Positions 11,502 to 23,200 of a DNA stretch of 64,000 bases are shown here, one piece after another. The notes under the pieces were generated by a model. The model was not told where the DNA came from. It did not search any database and was given only the letters and a program-made list of their open reading frames with translations. The translations under genes were made by a program, and so were the position numbers. Numbering within the stretch: the stretch's first letter is position 1; each line of letters opens with the position of its first letter. Origin of the DNA: Notamacropus eugenii (lineage: Eukaryota; Chordata; Mammalia; Diprotodontia; Macropodidae); NCBI RefSeq assembly GCF_028372415.1, contig NC_092872.1, forward strand, positions 258,937,008 through 259,001,007, in the 5' to 3' direction.

Positions 11502-13757
11502 AGCCTTTTACTTCTCTGGACCGATCCTGTTCACAGCTTCCTCGTGGACTTTTCTCTTATGACACGGAAAGCTCTCCGACTGCATCCTGGTGTTGGGAAA
11601 GCCAGGAGGAGCCTTGGGCAGCTCTCTGACGGCCCAGTGGTTGACACTTGTTCTTTTCTACCCTTTGAGGGGGAGCGGAGCACCTCCCCACGGGCTGGGC
11701 GAAGCAGACTCTCACCCTCCAGGGCTCTGGCCTGCTGGGGTGCTTTGCAGGGGCAGCTGAAAAGAACAACTTGTCTCACCACTGTAGTCGACAGAAAAAG
11801 AGAACAATTCTATTTTTTGAAAGAAGTGTTATCATTGTAATCCGTGTCCCTTCCAACCTCTTCAGTTAACATTCACTTGTTTAGTCCAGAGTCTATATTA
11901 GGGTTTTTTTTTTTTAAATCTATTTAATGGCATTTAGATATTTTACAGAAATACTGAGCAAATATATTTGAGACCCACAGTAAATCTAGGTTTGGGTGTG
12001 GCTGCCCTGTAAATCACTTGGCTGTGTGGGACTAGGCAGATTCCGGATCAGATGCTTTCATGGCCCAGTGGTTCAGTGAAGTTTCTTGGAGCTCTCCTAT
12101 CTTGGTGACTACCTTGCCTTAGGAGGTGCTAATTTGAGGTATTTTTTCCTTCTGCTGCATGGAATATTAGAAGAGGGACAACATCTTGGTATCTGGTTTT
12201 GTCCACAAGCTTTCTGCAGCAGTAGATTAGGGCCGTAATTATCAAAGGGGCTGATCATTTGCAAAAAAAAAAAAAAAAATTAGAAGTGCACAACATTCAA
12301 CTTGCTTTTATCATGAAAAGGTTATGAATTTAAACCAGATTCTGCTTTTATACTCTCTTTAATTTTTCACTCCCGCTTAGAGCACTTTCTTTCCTCCTCT
12401 TCAGTTATTTAAAAAAAAAAAGCTGACTTAATCCTCCCCAGAAAGCAGTGGGACCAAAACGAAACATTCTGCTTCATTGCATGCTGAAGATGTCTTAAGT
12501 CACTTTTGGACACAGGTTAGGGAACCATCTTCCAAAGACAGCTGATACACAGGGGAACATTGACAGATTGAGATCGTTAGATTCTCCACTGACTAAGGCT
12601 TAGCTGGATCTGATGGGTGATTCCAGAAAGTTAACTGGGATTGAACTGAATAACTGGATTATAGAAGTGGGTTTCCTAGGCTGTTGCTGAAATGTTTCTT
12701 TCCCGCAATTTACCCCTCCCTGCATCAGAAATCTATGTTCTGTCAGATTAGCCCCTGATCCTGAACCAAGGTCATCCACTGCCAGAAGCGAAATGCTCCT
12801 GTGATGTATACATCAGTAAATGTGTGTGATAATGGCTTCCCATTTCTTTAATGCCCTATGAAACTGGACTTCTCTTAACTGATTGTTAGCTCCTTGGCAA
12901 TAAGAACTAAGGTGACTATCAAGATAAAACCTACCTTTACTGTTTGTCTAAAATATGTCTCTACCCAGCATTGGAAGCTGCAGTGATGTTATATTTAGAG
13001 GTGTCTGGACTATATTCAGCTTAGAGGAAGGGGAGAAATTGTTAAGAGGACATCTTGGAATAGGAAGAGTTGGTCTGCTTCTTCACTTAGGCTTGTCATT
13101 CTTGATCCTCAGTCTTGATGTGTTGGAGTTCCCCATGGCCAAATACCGAAATGGTTTAGCGTGTGACAGATGTGAGAATCTTGGAGGGCCATAGTTTTTC
13201 TGTCTGAAGGAGGTTTCTTTTGAATATTTTGCAGTTGATGTTATTTCTTAAAACAGCAAAGCAACAAAATGAAAGTTTATGTGGGTTTGAAAGGGGCAGA
13301 TGCCTTAAAGTGAACAAATCTAGTTATCAACGACTGAACCAAATAGTGGCCTTGCTCCTCTTTTTTTTTGCAAGAACTGCTTGTACTTCTCTATGTAGAG
13401 GGTGGTTGCTTCAGTACTGAGCTAATTTTTCTCTGTAGTAAGCTAGATAGTCATTGCCCCAAGGTCAGCCTTCTGTGAAAGTGGTCTGTGTTTACCACTG
13501 GAGAAAGAAGGGGCCAAAGTGAGAGGAATCATCCTCCTTCTGCCCCATGGCATATGCACCATTCCTCTACAGAGACTGCCGAGAAATACAGCCAGTGGAT
13601 GTTCAACGTGTGACCACATCAGGGGTCCAGGGCTGCTTACGGATGTTACTGTGAATGGAAACTTCATTATGTTATATCAAGGTGTTTGCTGTTCCCCTTT
13701 CTGGAAAACTGAAGCAGCCTTTTGCAAAAGAAGGTCATTCTGTATCCAATGCATTTT

Positions 13758-13763
13758 AATAAA
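13758..13763 (+). other. SAR1A: Candidate distal polyadenylation signal, SAR1A
   Basis: AATAAA sits at the right edge of the repeat-poor stretch, about 2.3 kb after the stop. MIR/L2-type repeats resume about 170 bp beyond it. Confidence 0.5.
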
Positions 13764-13944
13764 AAGCTAAAAAAGAGTTTGCCAATGAATGTACTAGTTT
13801 AGTTATGGTTTCACTACAGTGTGTGTCTCCTGTCCCCAGAAAACCTTGAGAAAGGGAGAAAAGAAAGCAACCAAGGTAACCTATTTTACAAAAGGGTCCA
13901 GGTGCATTCTGAAATCTCCTGTTTCTCCAAGTACTTGAAGTCAG

Positions 13945-14440
13945 TTTGTCAACAAGTATTAAATACCCACTATATACCTGGCACAATGCTAAGAGCTTGG
14001 GGTACAAAGACAAAACTTACATTCTATTGGGAGACAGTATGGCTTTTAAGAGCGTACAGGAGAGATACAAAATGAGAAGGCAGGTCACTAGCACTTGTGG
14101 GGAGATCAGAACCTTAGGCCTTCATGTGGAAGTTGATTCTTGAGCTGGGTCTTCTGTAACTAAGATGAGGAAGGAGTGTGTGCCTTGGGGGTGAGGTGGA
14201 ATGGGGAGAATACAAAGGCAGGGATGGGAGATGGACTTATGTGTGTGAGGTACTGGGAGAATGTGGAAGCTAGGCTGGAAAGATAAAAGTCAAACAAGTT
14301 GGAATAGAGAGCCACTATGGTCTTATTGAGTGGTGCAGTAACATCATATCTGTGCTTTCGCAGAGTCACCCTGGTAGCTATGTGGATGTTAAGATTATAG
14401 AGAGGTGAGATGTGAAGCAGGGAGACATCCAGAAGCTATT
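13945..14440 (-). mobile_element. LINE L2 3' portion, antisense
   Basis: It starts with 'TATACCTGGCACAATGCTAA', the reverse complement of the L2 terminus. It continues through 'GAGAGCCACTATGGTCTTAT' and the adjoining segments of an antisense L2. An antisense MIR piece follows at about 14555-14700. Confidence 0.6.
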
Positions 14441-15127
14441 GCAGTAGGCAAGGAGAATGGACAGAACCTAAACTAAGGGGGTTGCTGGCCAAATAGAAGG
14501 AAATAGTTTTGAAAGGGTATTAAGGTAGAAATAGCAAGGTTTGGCAACTGAACGTGTTGGATGAAATTTGAGGTTTACAAAATGATGCCATTTTACAGAT
14601 GAAGAAACAACCTCAGAGGTTAAATTAACCTGCCCATTGTTTATAGGGCTCGTGTTAGAGCTGGGATCTGAATCTAAGTTTCTGACGGATGCCAGTCTTT
14701 CCTCTACAAGGAGATGGTTCAATTTTATGGTATCCCAAGTTTGCTGTGTTGCTTATCCTTGAAATTGTAGGGAGAGCATTTAGGTGCTTGATCAAAGATA
14801 AGGAGGGTCTTAATGGAGCTCGGTGTGTCCTTAGTCTTAAGGACACAAGAACCCAAAGGATTGCTATCTATGCTTAGTTGAGAAGTGGGATGACCGTGTT
14901 GTAACTATAACTATTAGTGAGGTTTTTAACAAGCCTCATCTATGGGATAAATATGAAATAGATATCTTAAAGTGCTGGTGCAGATTGGATTCGAATACAA
15001 GAGGACAGGTCTGAGGTACTAAGTTGTCACTGAAGTTGAGCTCCCCATTGGGCAATCTTGGAACACTAAAAGGTTGTGTCTCTTGTCTTGATCTAAACTG
15101 GAAGGTGACATGTTCCACACTTTGTGA

Positions 15128-15330
15128 AGCAGTGAGCAGTAGTGAATAGAATGCTGATCTTGGAGTCAGGAAGACCTGGGTTCAGATTCTGCCTTAGACA
15201 TCAGCTTCGAGACCAGGAAAGTCAGTGAACGCATCTGTAAAATGGAAATAATTACAGCACTTGAATGGTTCTGATGATCAGTTAAGACTATGCAAAGCTC
15301 TCTATAAATGTGAGCAGCGATGATTTTTTT
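15128..15330 (+). mobile_element. tRNA-core SINE
   Basis: 'TAGAATGCTGATCTTGGAGT' and 'GGAAGACCTGGGTTCAGATT' mark a sense-orientation marsupial tRNA-core SINE, followed by a MIR-like core. Confidence 0.6.
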
Positions 15331-16104
15331 AAGCAATTTCATAGTATTTGTGACTTGGAGAAACCAAAGCTCTGAGCCATTTTCCATGTCAAAACACCAT
15401 ATTAACACAGCACCCTATGCTAATTACTTCAGTATCATTTGGGGAAGATCACTGAACTCTAGGGAGGACGAAACTCCTCTTTGCTGGGAGCTAGAATAGT
15501 TAACAGGACTTTTACAATTATTAGGCCAACTTGTGAGTCTGGCCCAGCCCCAAGAAGGGGCCAAGTGTCCTAAGGAAAACCATTAATTATGTCCCCTTTT
15601 GTGGTTCTATTGTGAAAGAGAATTATTAGCCTGAGTGAGATTTTGTGCCTTGATTATGATGTGAAAATATTAAATTTCTTTAAACACTTCCATACTTTAA
15701 AGGTCTGTCATTTCCTCATTGCGGGTTCACCTTCCAAGGATTCATATTACAACCTCTCTAATTTAGGAGACATTCTTTGAAAGTTGCTGTGGTCCATAAT
15801 TCCCCACCCAGCAACCGACCTGGTTGTGAGTGAACTGGAAACATAGGAAGAGGCCAGGTTCCAAAGGGCTTGAATAGCTAAAGAGATGACCTGGGCAATT
15901 TACTAATCAATGCCCTAGGCAGCCCTTCAAGACATATTAAATTACAGAAAAGGTGCTGACTTCACTAGTGGAGGTTTTCTCTTCATCCAGGGAGGGAAAT
16001 TGGAATTCCAGTCCTTAATCACTACTATCCCAGCCTTGGGGGGCAGCCTACACTAATGTAGAGTTAGAAGACAAGATGATGGTTTCAGATCAGGGAATAT
16101 GCGT

Positions 16105-16275
16105 TAGTAAAGACAGGTGGAAGGAATCTTAGAAGCCAACTAGTCCAACGGATGAGGAAACTGAAAAACGGAGGCCCAAGATACTCAATGATTTGTCCAA
16201 GGTCATATGGGTAACGCCAGTGGCAGGATATGAACCCAAGGGCCTATGACTGCAGAGTCAGGACTCTAAATGGAT
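16105..16275 (-). mobile_element. MIR-type SINE fragment
   Basis: 'GATGAGGAAACTGAAAAACG' and 'TTTGTCCAAGGTCATATGGG' are antisense MIR core words. The remainder of 15.4-16.1 kb and 16.3-16.85 kb is intergenic sequence in which I recognise nothing beyond a T17 run near 16658-16675. Confidence 0.55.
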
Positions 16276-16854
16276 CTATTGTCTTATAATCAGTTAATAT
16301 TGACACCCAATGACTTCCATGCACATGATAGGCTATAAACCAGAGCAGTGTGTGGTGGGGAGAGTTGGTCTTAAGATCAGCAAAACCTGGGCTTTGGTTT
16401 TGCCTTGAACTCTCCTATGAGGACTCTACTTCCGTGTTTATGATGTGTCCATATCTGATTACAGTCCTTTGTTATTTCATCCTTCCCTCTGTCATGCAGC
16501 CCCAGACACTTTTTATCCTTACTGCAACTTCCCACCTTTAGTTCTTTCCCAGGTGATGGCTAACCTCTCCTAACCAGTTCCACTGTGTATTCTCTCCCCA
16601 CCTCTCTTGCACCATTGTGTCCTATTCCACAATGAAAGCATCTCTAAACTCTGCCTTTTTTTTTTTTTTTTTTTTGCCATTTCAATATACTTGGAATTCT
16701 CTTTGCGTGGTCTCATCTTTCCTCCAGAGAAAGTATGTCAGTATCTTCTGGCATTGGAAGGATCTGTCAACGTGCCTTATATCTGATGTGAATGGCAGAT
16801 CCATTTTGTTTGACCAACATCACTAGATACAACTGGGCATAAGCCTTCCTATGC

Positions 16855-17462
16855 ATTTGAGTGAGAGGCTCAGTTGGAGCTGAGCTGGCTGGTGGGTATG
16901 CAGGTGATGTGGGTGTGTGTGGAGTGTTCAGGGTAGACTAGCACCTCTGGTTGTGAGGGTTTGCTGAGCCATTTTCAGGGGTGCTCTTCCATCTTTGGTA
17001 TGTAGCTGGCACTCAACCCTCACCTGTGGTTCCTGTAGCATGCACAGTGGCCACACCCTGGTAAATAGTCTCAAAGGGGCTAAAACCAGGTTAAGGGTAA
17101 CTGATAGGCCTCCAACTCATTGGTGAGTTGGGGGGTATCTACCCCAAGCATGTGAAGACTTCCCCTGGCAGAAGAGGTAGATGAGAACAATTTGTTCCAA
17201 TGGCCATGAAGGTGGCAGAAGCAGGTGTTTTGTGGAGTGCTTAGAGCTTAGTCAGACATTGAAGACACCAAAGTCATCTGCATCCCAGGCCAGCACCAGT
17301 TGTCTTGATTTTTGTCCTGCTGCTGGACTTCTGATGACTCAGAAGAGAGTGAAGTTCACTTAAATTCAATCCACAAGCAAGTCAAGACATCACCCATGAT
17401 ATCACTGATCCTCTTGGATCAGTGGAAAAAGGAAGGAAAAGGAAAGGACAAACAAGGCAACA
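16855..17462 (+). mobile_element. Marsupial non-LTR retroelement copy (family uncertain)
   Basis: The 3' part has the arrangement 'GGACTTCTGATGACTCAGAA', 'CAAGTCAAGACATCACCC', 'ATCCTCTTGGATCAGTGG' and a degraded 'GGACAAACAAGGCAAC' tail. Its layout parallels the 3' end of the WALLSI-like SINE at 28.35 kb. The 5' 400 bp I recognise only as repeat-like. I give no family name. Confidence 0.4.
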
Positions 17463-17464
17463 CC

Positions 17465-18095
17465 ATCTTCCCGGTCATCCAAGACTCCCAACCTAAGGAT
17501 TATCTTGGACTTTTCACTATTCCCCAGATCCAGTCTGCTGCCAAGGCTCATCTATTTTACCTTTGCAACACTTCCAGTATGTTCCCCTTCTTTCCTCTAA
17601 CACTACTACCTTGGTGAAAACCCCCATCATCTCATGCCTGGAGTAACGCAAAGAGTCTCAAGTCTCGTCTCTCTCCACTCCAAATCTTCCTCAACTCAGT
17701 TGTCAAATTGATCTTCCGAAAGTGCTGATCAGACCTTGTCTTCCTCATTCTTGATAAAACGCCAGTGGCTTCCTATCAGCCCCAGTATGACAGCTCTTCA
17801 GAAACTAGTCCCATCCTACCTTTTCTGTCTTACACCTTATGTCCCACCCTTTACTCTTTAATCCAGTGACACTGGTGTCTTTGCCATTCCTGGCACAAAA
17901 CAGCCCATGTCCAGATTCCAGGCATTTTCACTAGTTGCCCTTCATTCCTGGAATGCTCTCTAAGTCCTAGCCAAATCCTCTTCAAGAAGCTTCCTTGATC
18001 ACCCCTAATTGTAGTGCCTTCCTTCTACAGAGATCCCCAGTGTTTAGCTCAGAGTAGGTGCTTAAAAGATCCTTGCTGACTCAGTGACTTTACAG
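17465..18095 (+). mobile_element. LINE L2 3' end, long copy
   Basis: A near-continuous L2 3' portion. It runs from 'AGATCCAGTCTGCTGCCAAG' through 'CATCATCTCATGCCTGGAGT', 'CCAGTGGCTTCCTATCAGCC' and 'TTCATTCCTGGAATGCTCTC' to the end words 'GTTTAGCTCAGAGTAGGTGC'. It is the best preserved L2 in the window. Confidence 0.75.
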
Positions 18096-18462
18096 AACTG
18101 GCATTTAACATGAGAGTGATAGTATGGCAGCAGGTGGAAATTGTGGTGGAGGGCACTGCTGGACTGGAATGAAGAGTAGTCCAGTTTGGCTGGAGTGGAA
18201 GGGAACAGGCTTAGAAAAGGTATGGAGTAGATGCTTAATTTGGTTTTGAGAAAGTCGCTTCTAAAAATGAGAGATTTGGAAAAGATGGCTTTTAAAATTC
18301 CTTCCAGATCTATTATCTAGGTAGCTATGACTGAACTGTGCAAAGTCTAGGGCACGTTAAGGGTTCCCTGAACTTGTCAATGTCTCTTGTAATAGACCTG
18401 CTTTTCACCTAGGTCTCATGGGGCTGGGCTTGACTTGCCAAAGGTAAGGTTGTCACATTTGA

Positions 18463-18606
18463 ATTTTAGGGGTCGGCAAACAGCCAGAAAGTAGCAGGTG
18501 GCCCTCACCCCACTCTGCAAGGCCCAGGGAGTTAACAATGCGCTTTTTACCATTTATAAATAAACTTTTTCTTGCACAAAAACAAGCAGGTGGTGACCCC
18601 TGCTCT
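18463..18606 (+). mobile_element. Possible short hAT-type DNA transposon remnant
   Basis: The left edge GGGGTCGGCAAAC and the right edge GTGACCCCTGCTCTAG are compatible with terminal inverted repeats of a MER5-like non-autonomous hAT of about 140 bp. The match is short and could be chance. Confidence 0.3.
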
Positions 18607-18779
18607 AGGGGTATGGGCTTTTTTTTTCTTGGTTGAGTGTAATGTGGGACAGCCACCCAACTCTACACTCCTTTGGTACAGAGGCCAGGTCACAACTGCT
18701 GGGTCTCGGCGCCAGCTGGGTGACCCTGGGCATGTCGCTGCCTTTCTTGGCAAAAGGGGCACAGCGGCCATCTAGCTAC

Positions 18780-20260
18780 CTGTCTCACGGGGCCAAAGGT
18801 AACAGTGTAAATGCCAACCACAAAGCGCCTACGGATCGGACCCTGAGCGACGGCCCCTCCCCGCCCCCTTTGCTTCCGCAAACGAGTTTCGATTGGCCGA
18901 TCCCCGTGGGCCAGGCTGTCATTGCGAGACGCTCCGCGTGGCAGTCACCGTCCGTCCGCCCAATCCCGTCGTGCTGGCCACATCGGCCAGCCAATCAGGA
19001 GTCTCAAAGAAAAGGCTCTGGGCCCCCATTGGGCGGCGGCCGTGTGGCTACGCAGAAGGCCCTAGGCTTCGGCGGCGCTCTGGCCGTCTGCGGGGCCTCC
19101 AGAGCTATGGGGCGGTCCTGGGGCCTGGCCTTGGCGGCGGGCGAGCGGGCTGGCTGCGTAGTGAGCGCCCGCGGCGCGGAGCGGCCCGGGGCCGAGGCCG
19201 AGGGCCCGTGGAGCTGCAGCGGGGTGCTGCTGAGCCGGCGCGCGGGGCTCGTGCTGTGCCACGGGGGCATCGTGGCGCCCTTCCTGAGCGCGGGCGCCGC
19301 GGCGCTGCAGCCGGGGGCTGGGCCGCCCTTCCTGGGCGCCGACAGCTGCCGCGATGATATGCGGCTGCACGTGCAGTGGGGGCCGGGGCGCGGAGTCGGG
19401 GCGCGGGCCGGGCGGAGGGGCGCGCTGTGCACGCCGCCCTGCAGCGCCCGGCCGGCGCCCCGCGGCCAGGCCCGCGCCCGCCTGCTGCTGCTCGTCTGCT
19501 GCCCGGCCTTCCGCGCCAGCTTCGCGCGCCTCTTCAGCGGCGAGGCGGCCGAGCACTGGCGCTTCGCGGGCGGCGGCCCCGAGCCGCAGGAGCCCGAGGC
19601 CGACGCGGGCGCGGGGGCCGACGAGGGGCCGTTGCTGGCGGCGCTCGGCTGGTTCGCTTTGCTGAGCGTGGAGGGCCGCGCCGAGGCGGCAGGGGGCCCG
19701 TGGCTGTCGGTGGCCGCCGCCGCCTCCCTGCCCAAGGGCGCCCCGCTGCTCGCCTGCGGCTCCCCGTTCGGCGCCTTCTGCCCGGACATCTTCCTCAACA
19801 GCCTGAGCCGCGGCGTGCTCAGCAACGCGGCCGGCCCGCTGCTGCTCACCGACGCGCGCTGCCTGCCCGGCACCGAGGGCGCCGGCGTCTTCTCGGCCGA
19901 CGGCGCGCTCGTGGCGCTCGTGGCGGCGCCGCTCTGCTGGCGGGCCCGTGAGTGGGTGGGCCTGAGCCTGCTGTGCGCCGCTGACGCGCTCCTCCGCGCC
20001 GCGGCCCCCGCGCTCGGCCGTCTGGGCCGCCACGCCGACGCCCGCCTGCTGGCCGCGCTCCTGCCGCCCGACGGCGGGGAGCCCGCCGCCCCGCTCCCAG
20101 AGCTCGGGGCTGCGTTGGTCGCAGCCGTCCTGATCGAGTGTGGGTCTGTGTGGGGCTCTGGAGTGGCGCTGGCCCCGCACCTGGTGCTCACCTGCCGTCA
20201 CGTGGCCCCCCGGGAAGCTGCGAGGGTCCTGGTGAGGCCTGCCATCCCCAAGTAAGGCCG
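18780..20260 (+). promoter_or_regulatory. TYSND1: TYSND1 CpG island with four CCAAT boxes
   Basis: GC- and CpG-dense sequence begins near 18780 and runs through exon 1. CCAAT boxes lie at 18892-18896 (as ATTGG), 18960-18964, 18991-18995 and 19028-19032 (as ATTGG), all within 220 bp upstream of the start codon at 19107. No TATA box is seen at a fitting position. This is the layout of an NF-Y-bound, TATA-less housekeeping promoter. The exact start site is inferred to lie around 19000-19100. Confidence 0.75.
19107..20251 (+). CDS. TYSND1: TYSND1 exon 1 (residues 1-381), with catalytic His
   Basis: A single very GC-rich exon encodes the whole pseudo-protease-like N-terminal half and the catalytic His in CRHV (codon at 20199-20201). 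The donor GTAAGG follows at 20252. It contains alanine- and glycine-rich stretches that differ from human, as expected of CpG-rich low-complexity segments. Confidence 0.93.
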
Positions 20261-23200
20261 CGGTTACCCAGCAACGCCATTCCCAGCGGAGGCCCCAGCT
20301 GTAGCTGTGGCTTCTTGGGTTGCCTAGCAACCGATTTCCACTCCCCCCATTCCTTACTCGCTCAGCAGTTCCACCCCCACCCAGCCCCTCTATTGGTCTG
20401 TCTCGATGACGAGCGCCGTGGTCCCTCCCCCTAGCCGAGCTGTCCCTGGTGTGCCTAGCCTGCCCCCCTGTCTCCCGTGTGGCCCTAGGTACCATCCCCA
20501 GACTTCCTAGGTGCTACTCCCCTCGACCCCCTTCAGCCCTCCCTGGGCTCGCTAGGCCTCCTAGCAATTGCCATCCACAGTCCCAGGGTTACCGTCCCAC
20601 TTAGTATTCCCACCTGGGTGGCTCGCAGTGCCTTTCCTACCTCCTGGCTACTTTCCCTATCCCCTGTTGCCTAGCAACTCCATCCCGAGCAGGTCCGAGA
20701 CTCTCTGTTCAGCCTGCTTTGCGGAGTAGTGCTAAACTGCTTGCCTAGAGCAGGCTCTTAGTTGCTTAGCAACCCCAGCCAGCTCAGCGAAGTCCTTCCT
20801 GGGTTTCCTAGCAGCAATCCCCCCTTCCCTCCTCATACTCCCTGTGGGGGGTTGCTTAGCGACAGCCACTTGGATTCCCCCAGCTGCATCCTCATCTCTC
20901 CTCCTCTGATCCTCAGCGGCTTCTCCTCTGTCTCTTAGGTTACCTAGGAATACTCCAGGCGCTGCCCTCCAGCCTTGCTTCCCTTAGGTTCCCTGACAAC
21001 TGCAGCCCACCTCTGCCAACCCATAACCTTACTGCCCCCTGAACTGTCTAGTGAAGTTGCCTCTGCATCCTGCTCGCCTCCTACTTCCTTAGCGGTGCTA
21101 TTTCTCTGTGCTGTCTGCCAAGTCCTCATCTTCATCCGGTCCTCTTCCTGGGCCAGGCCAGCCTCTGGAAAGTTCTGGGAGAGGCCTTTGGGGTTGCTGC
21201 AACTTTGGGAGGGCAAGAGACTTCGTTGTTTTCCCCACCCTGAATTGGGAGGGTTTTGAGTTACTGGGCTTTCTTCACATTATCGCATCGAAAGTTGGGG
21301 CATGAGCATTCTCTGTCTCCTGAAGTAGTAAAGGGAGTCCCAAAGAGGGACAGTGGTTTAGCCAAGGTCACACAGCTGGGATTCCATCCCAGGCCCCATA
21401 TCTTGTGCTTGTTTGTTACTCTGTGCTACAGCTGCCTTACAGTGAGCTTAGTGTAGGTGGTGGGAAGTTCAGGGTGGGGCCAGTTCACTTGGCTGGATCT
21501 GCAAGTCATCCTTCTTCACCCTTTCTTGGGCAGCTGTTTTCTTCACCTGCCTCTACTCCCCACTCATTAGAGCTTCCTTTACTTCCTAATCTGACTCACA
21601 TCCTACCTTTTCCTTTGTGGCCTTAGGCACCTGCTTCCAGAACAGGCTCCATGGAGGCCCTGCTAGGCCAATGGATTTGGCCCAGTAGGCCTGGACATGG
21701 TGGGGGAGGGGGAAGGTCACGGCAATTGGGTTTCATTCTGGCTTCTGCCACACCATCCATAGGACCTTGGACAAGTCACTTTACCTTTCTAAGCCTCAGT
21801 TTCCCCCTCTGTAAAATGAGGGGGTTGGAACTGATGACTTAAGATTCCTCAATTCTACAGTCATACGTTCCTAATTAGCTGTGCTTTTACAAATTACTTT
21901 TCTTGGATCCACATATTTGTACCTTAGGAGGAGTGAGGAGGAAACTTCCATTATATAGCAGAGGTTTGTAGATAACTGGAGTTGAACGGCACCCAAGAGG
22001 TCATCCTAGAGGTCATTGTCTTTGTTTGGCAGAAGAGGAAACTGAGGCTGTAGAGAAGTGTACAGGAGCCAGGGATGTCAGGTCTCCTGACTTTTCAGAC
22101 TACTTTTTTTGTGAACCACTGACCCTCTACCAACTGGTTCCTTACTGCATTGACATGGTTCTTCAGTAAGACAGGAAAGAAGCATTACTATGACTTGGGG
22201 GAAGTGTGTGGTCCCTGTTCTCTCTCACTGGGCAGTGGGGGAAGGGTCCCTGGCTTTAGAGGCAGGGACCATGGTTTGCTTCCCAACTTTGACCCTGACT
22301 AGCTATGGGCCTTTGACCAAGTCGAATATGTCTCTAAAATGGGGACTTGGACTCCATGACCTCCAAGGTCTTTTCCAGTCTGGTCCTAAGAACCAGAAAG
22401 AAAGCAAACCAGCTCTGGGGAGGCTCCTTTTTGCCCTGCATTATCTTGAGCTCAGAGGCCTCAGTTGGTCCAAAAGCTGTAATCCTTGGGTCTTCCTCCT
22501 AAAATCCTTTTCTGCCCCTTGTTCACCTCTAGGAGTTCTCCGGTCTGGGGGAAAGTGGTGTTTGCTACCCAGGATACGTCTCCCTATGATGTGGCGGTGC
22601 TGAAGCTGGAGGAAGATCTCCGAGGTGTCCCATTTCCTATCTTGGCCAGCCGTTTCCATGAAGGTGAACTGGGAAGATGGGGACCATGAGTCTGAGCATA
22701 ATAGGCCAAGTTAGGGTGGGTGGCAGAGGCGGGTGGGTCCAGCAGTCCTTCATGAGACTGGGGGTGACTCCTGAGGCATCTGCCTGGGAAGCTGCCCTCC
22801 TGCTCAGCCGGCATCTGGCCTTGGCAAAGAACTGCCACTCTTGGGTCCCCCTGCCAAATGAGGGTGCTAGCCTAGTTGATGACTCAGTTTCTTCCTGGCT
22901 GTAGGTCTGGTCATCTTTTCATTCTGGAATATGAAGCACTTGATCCTGTGATGCTTTATGGTTTTATTCATTAGAATATAAGCTCTTTGTGAGGCAGAAT
23001 TGGTCATCTTTTGCCAGGGTATTCTGCTTACCCGGCACACAGTAGGTGCTTCAGAAATGCTCATTGGTTGATTGATGCCAAGTGTTTCCCACTATGTTCA
23101 TAGATAGATTTTTTTCAGCAGGACCAGTGAGTTTCTTGGTGTGTGGAGGCCCTAGTCCCCCAGGGAGGAATCTCTGTACTAATGTAGATTAGTGGATTCT

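Larger units (their letters stand above)
11481..13785 (+). other. SAR1A: SAR1A 3'UTR (inferred extent)
   Basis: This 2.3-kb stretch after the SAR1A stop is almost free of recognisable repeats, unlike its surroundings, as expected of a long transcribed 3'UTR. A proximal AATAAA lies at 11496 and a distal one at 13758. It contains A- and T-homopolymer runs and no convincing ORF. The extent is inferred from repeat depletion and the distal signal, not from transcript data. Confidence 0.6.

Noticed and set aside
13945-14440. A seemingly unnamed repeat family recurring at 5.4, 14, 40.5, 45.7, 60.8 and 62.5 kb
   Set aside because: On comparison these are the reverse complement of the L2 3' portion seen in sense orientation at 17.5-18.1 kb.
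19004-20495. Two long minus-strand open frames (395 and 477 codons) across TYSND1 exon 1
   Set aside because: They are shadows. The exon is extremely GC-rich, so stop codons are rare in all frames. The plus-strand frame has clear TYSND1 homology, while the antisense products are low-complexity Arg/Ala/Gly strings.
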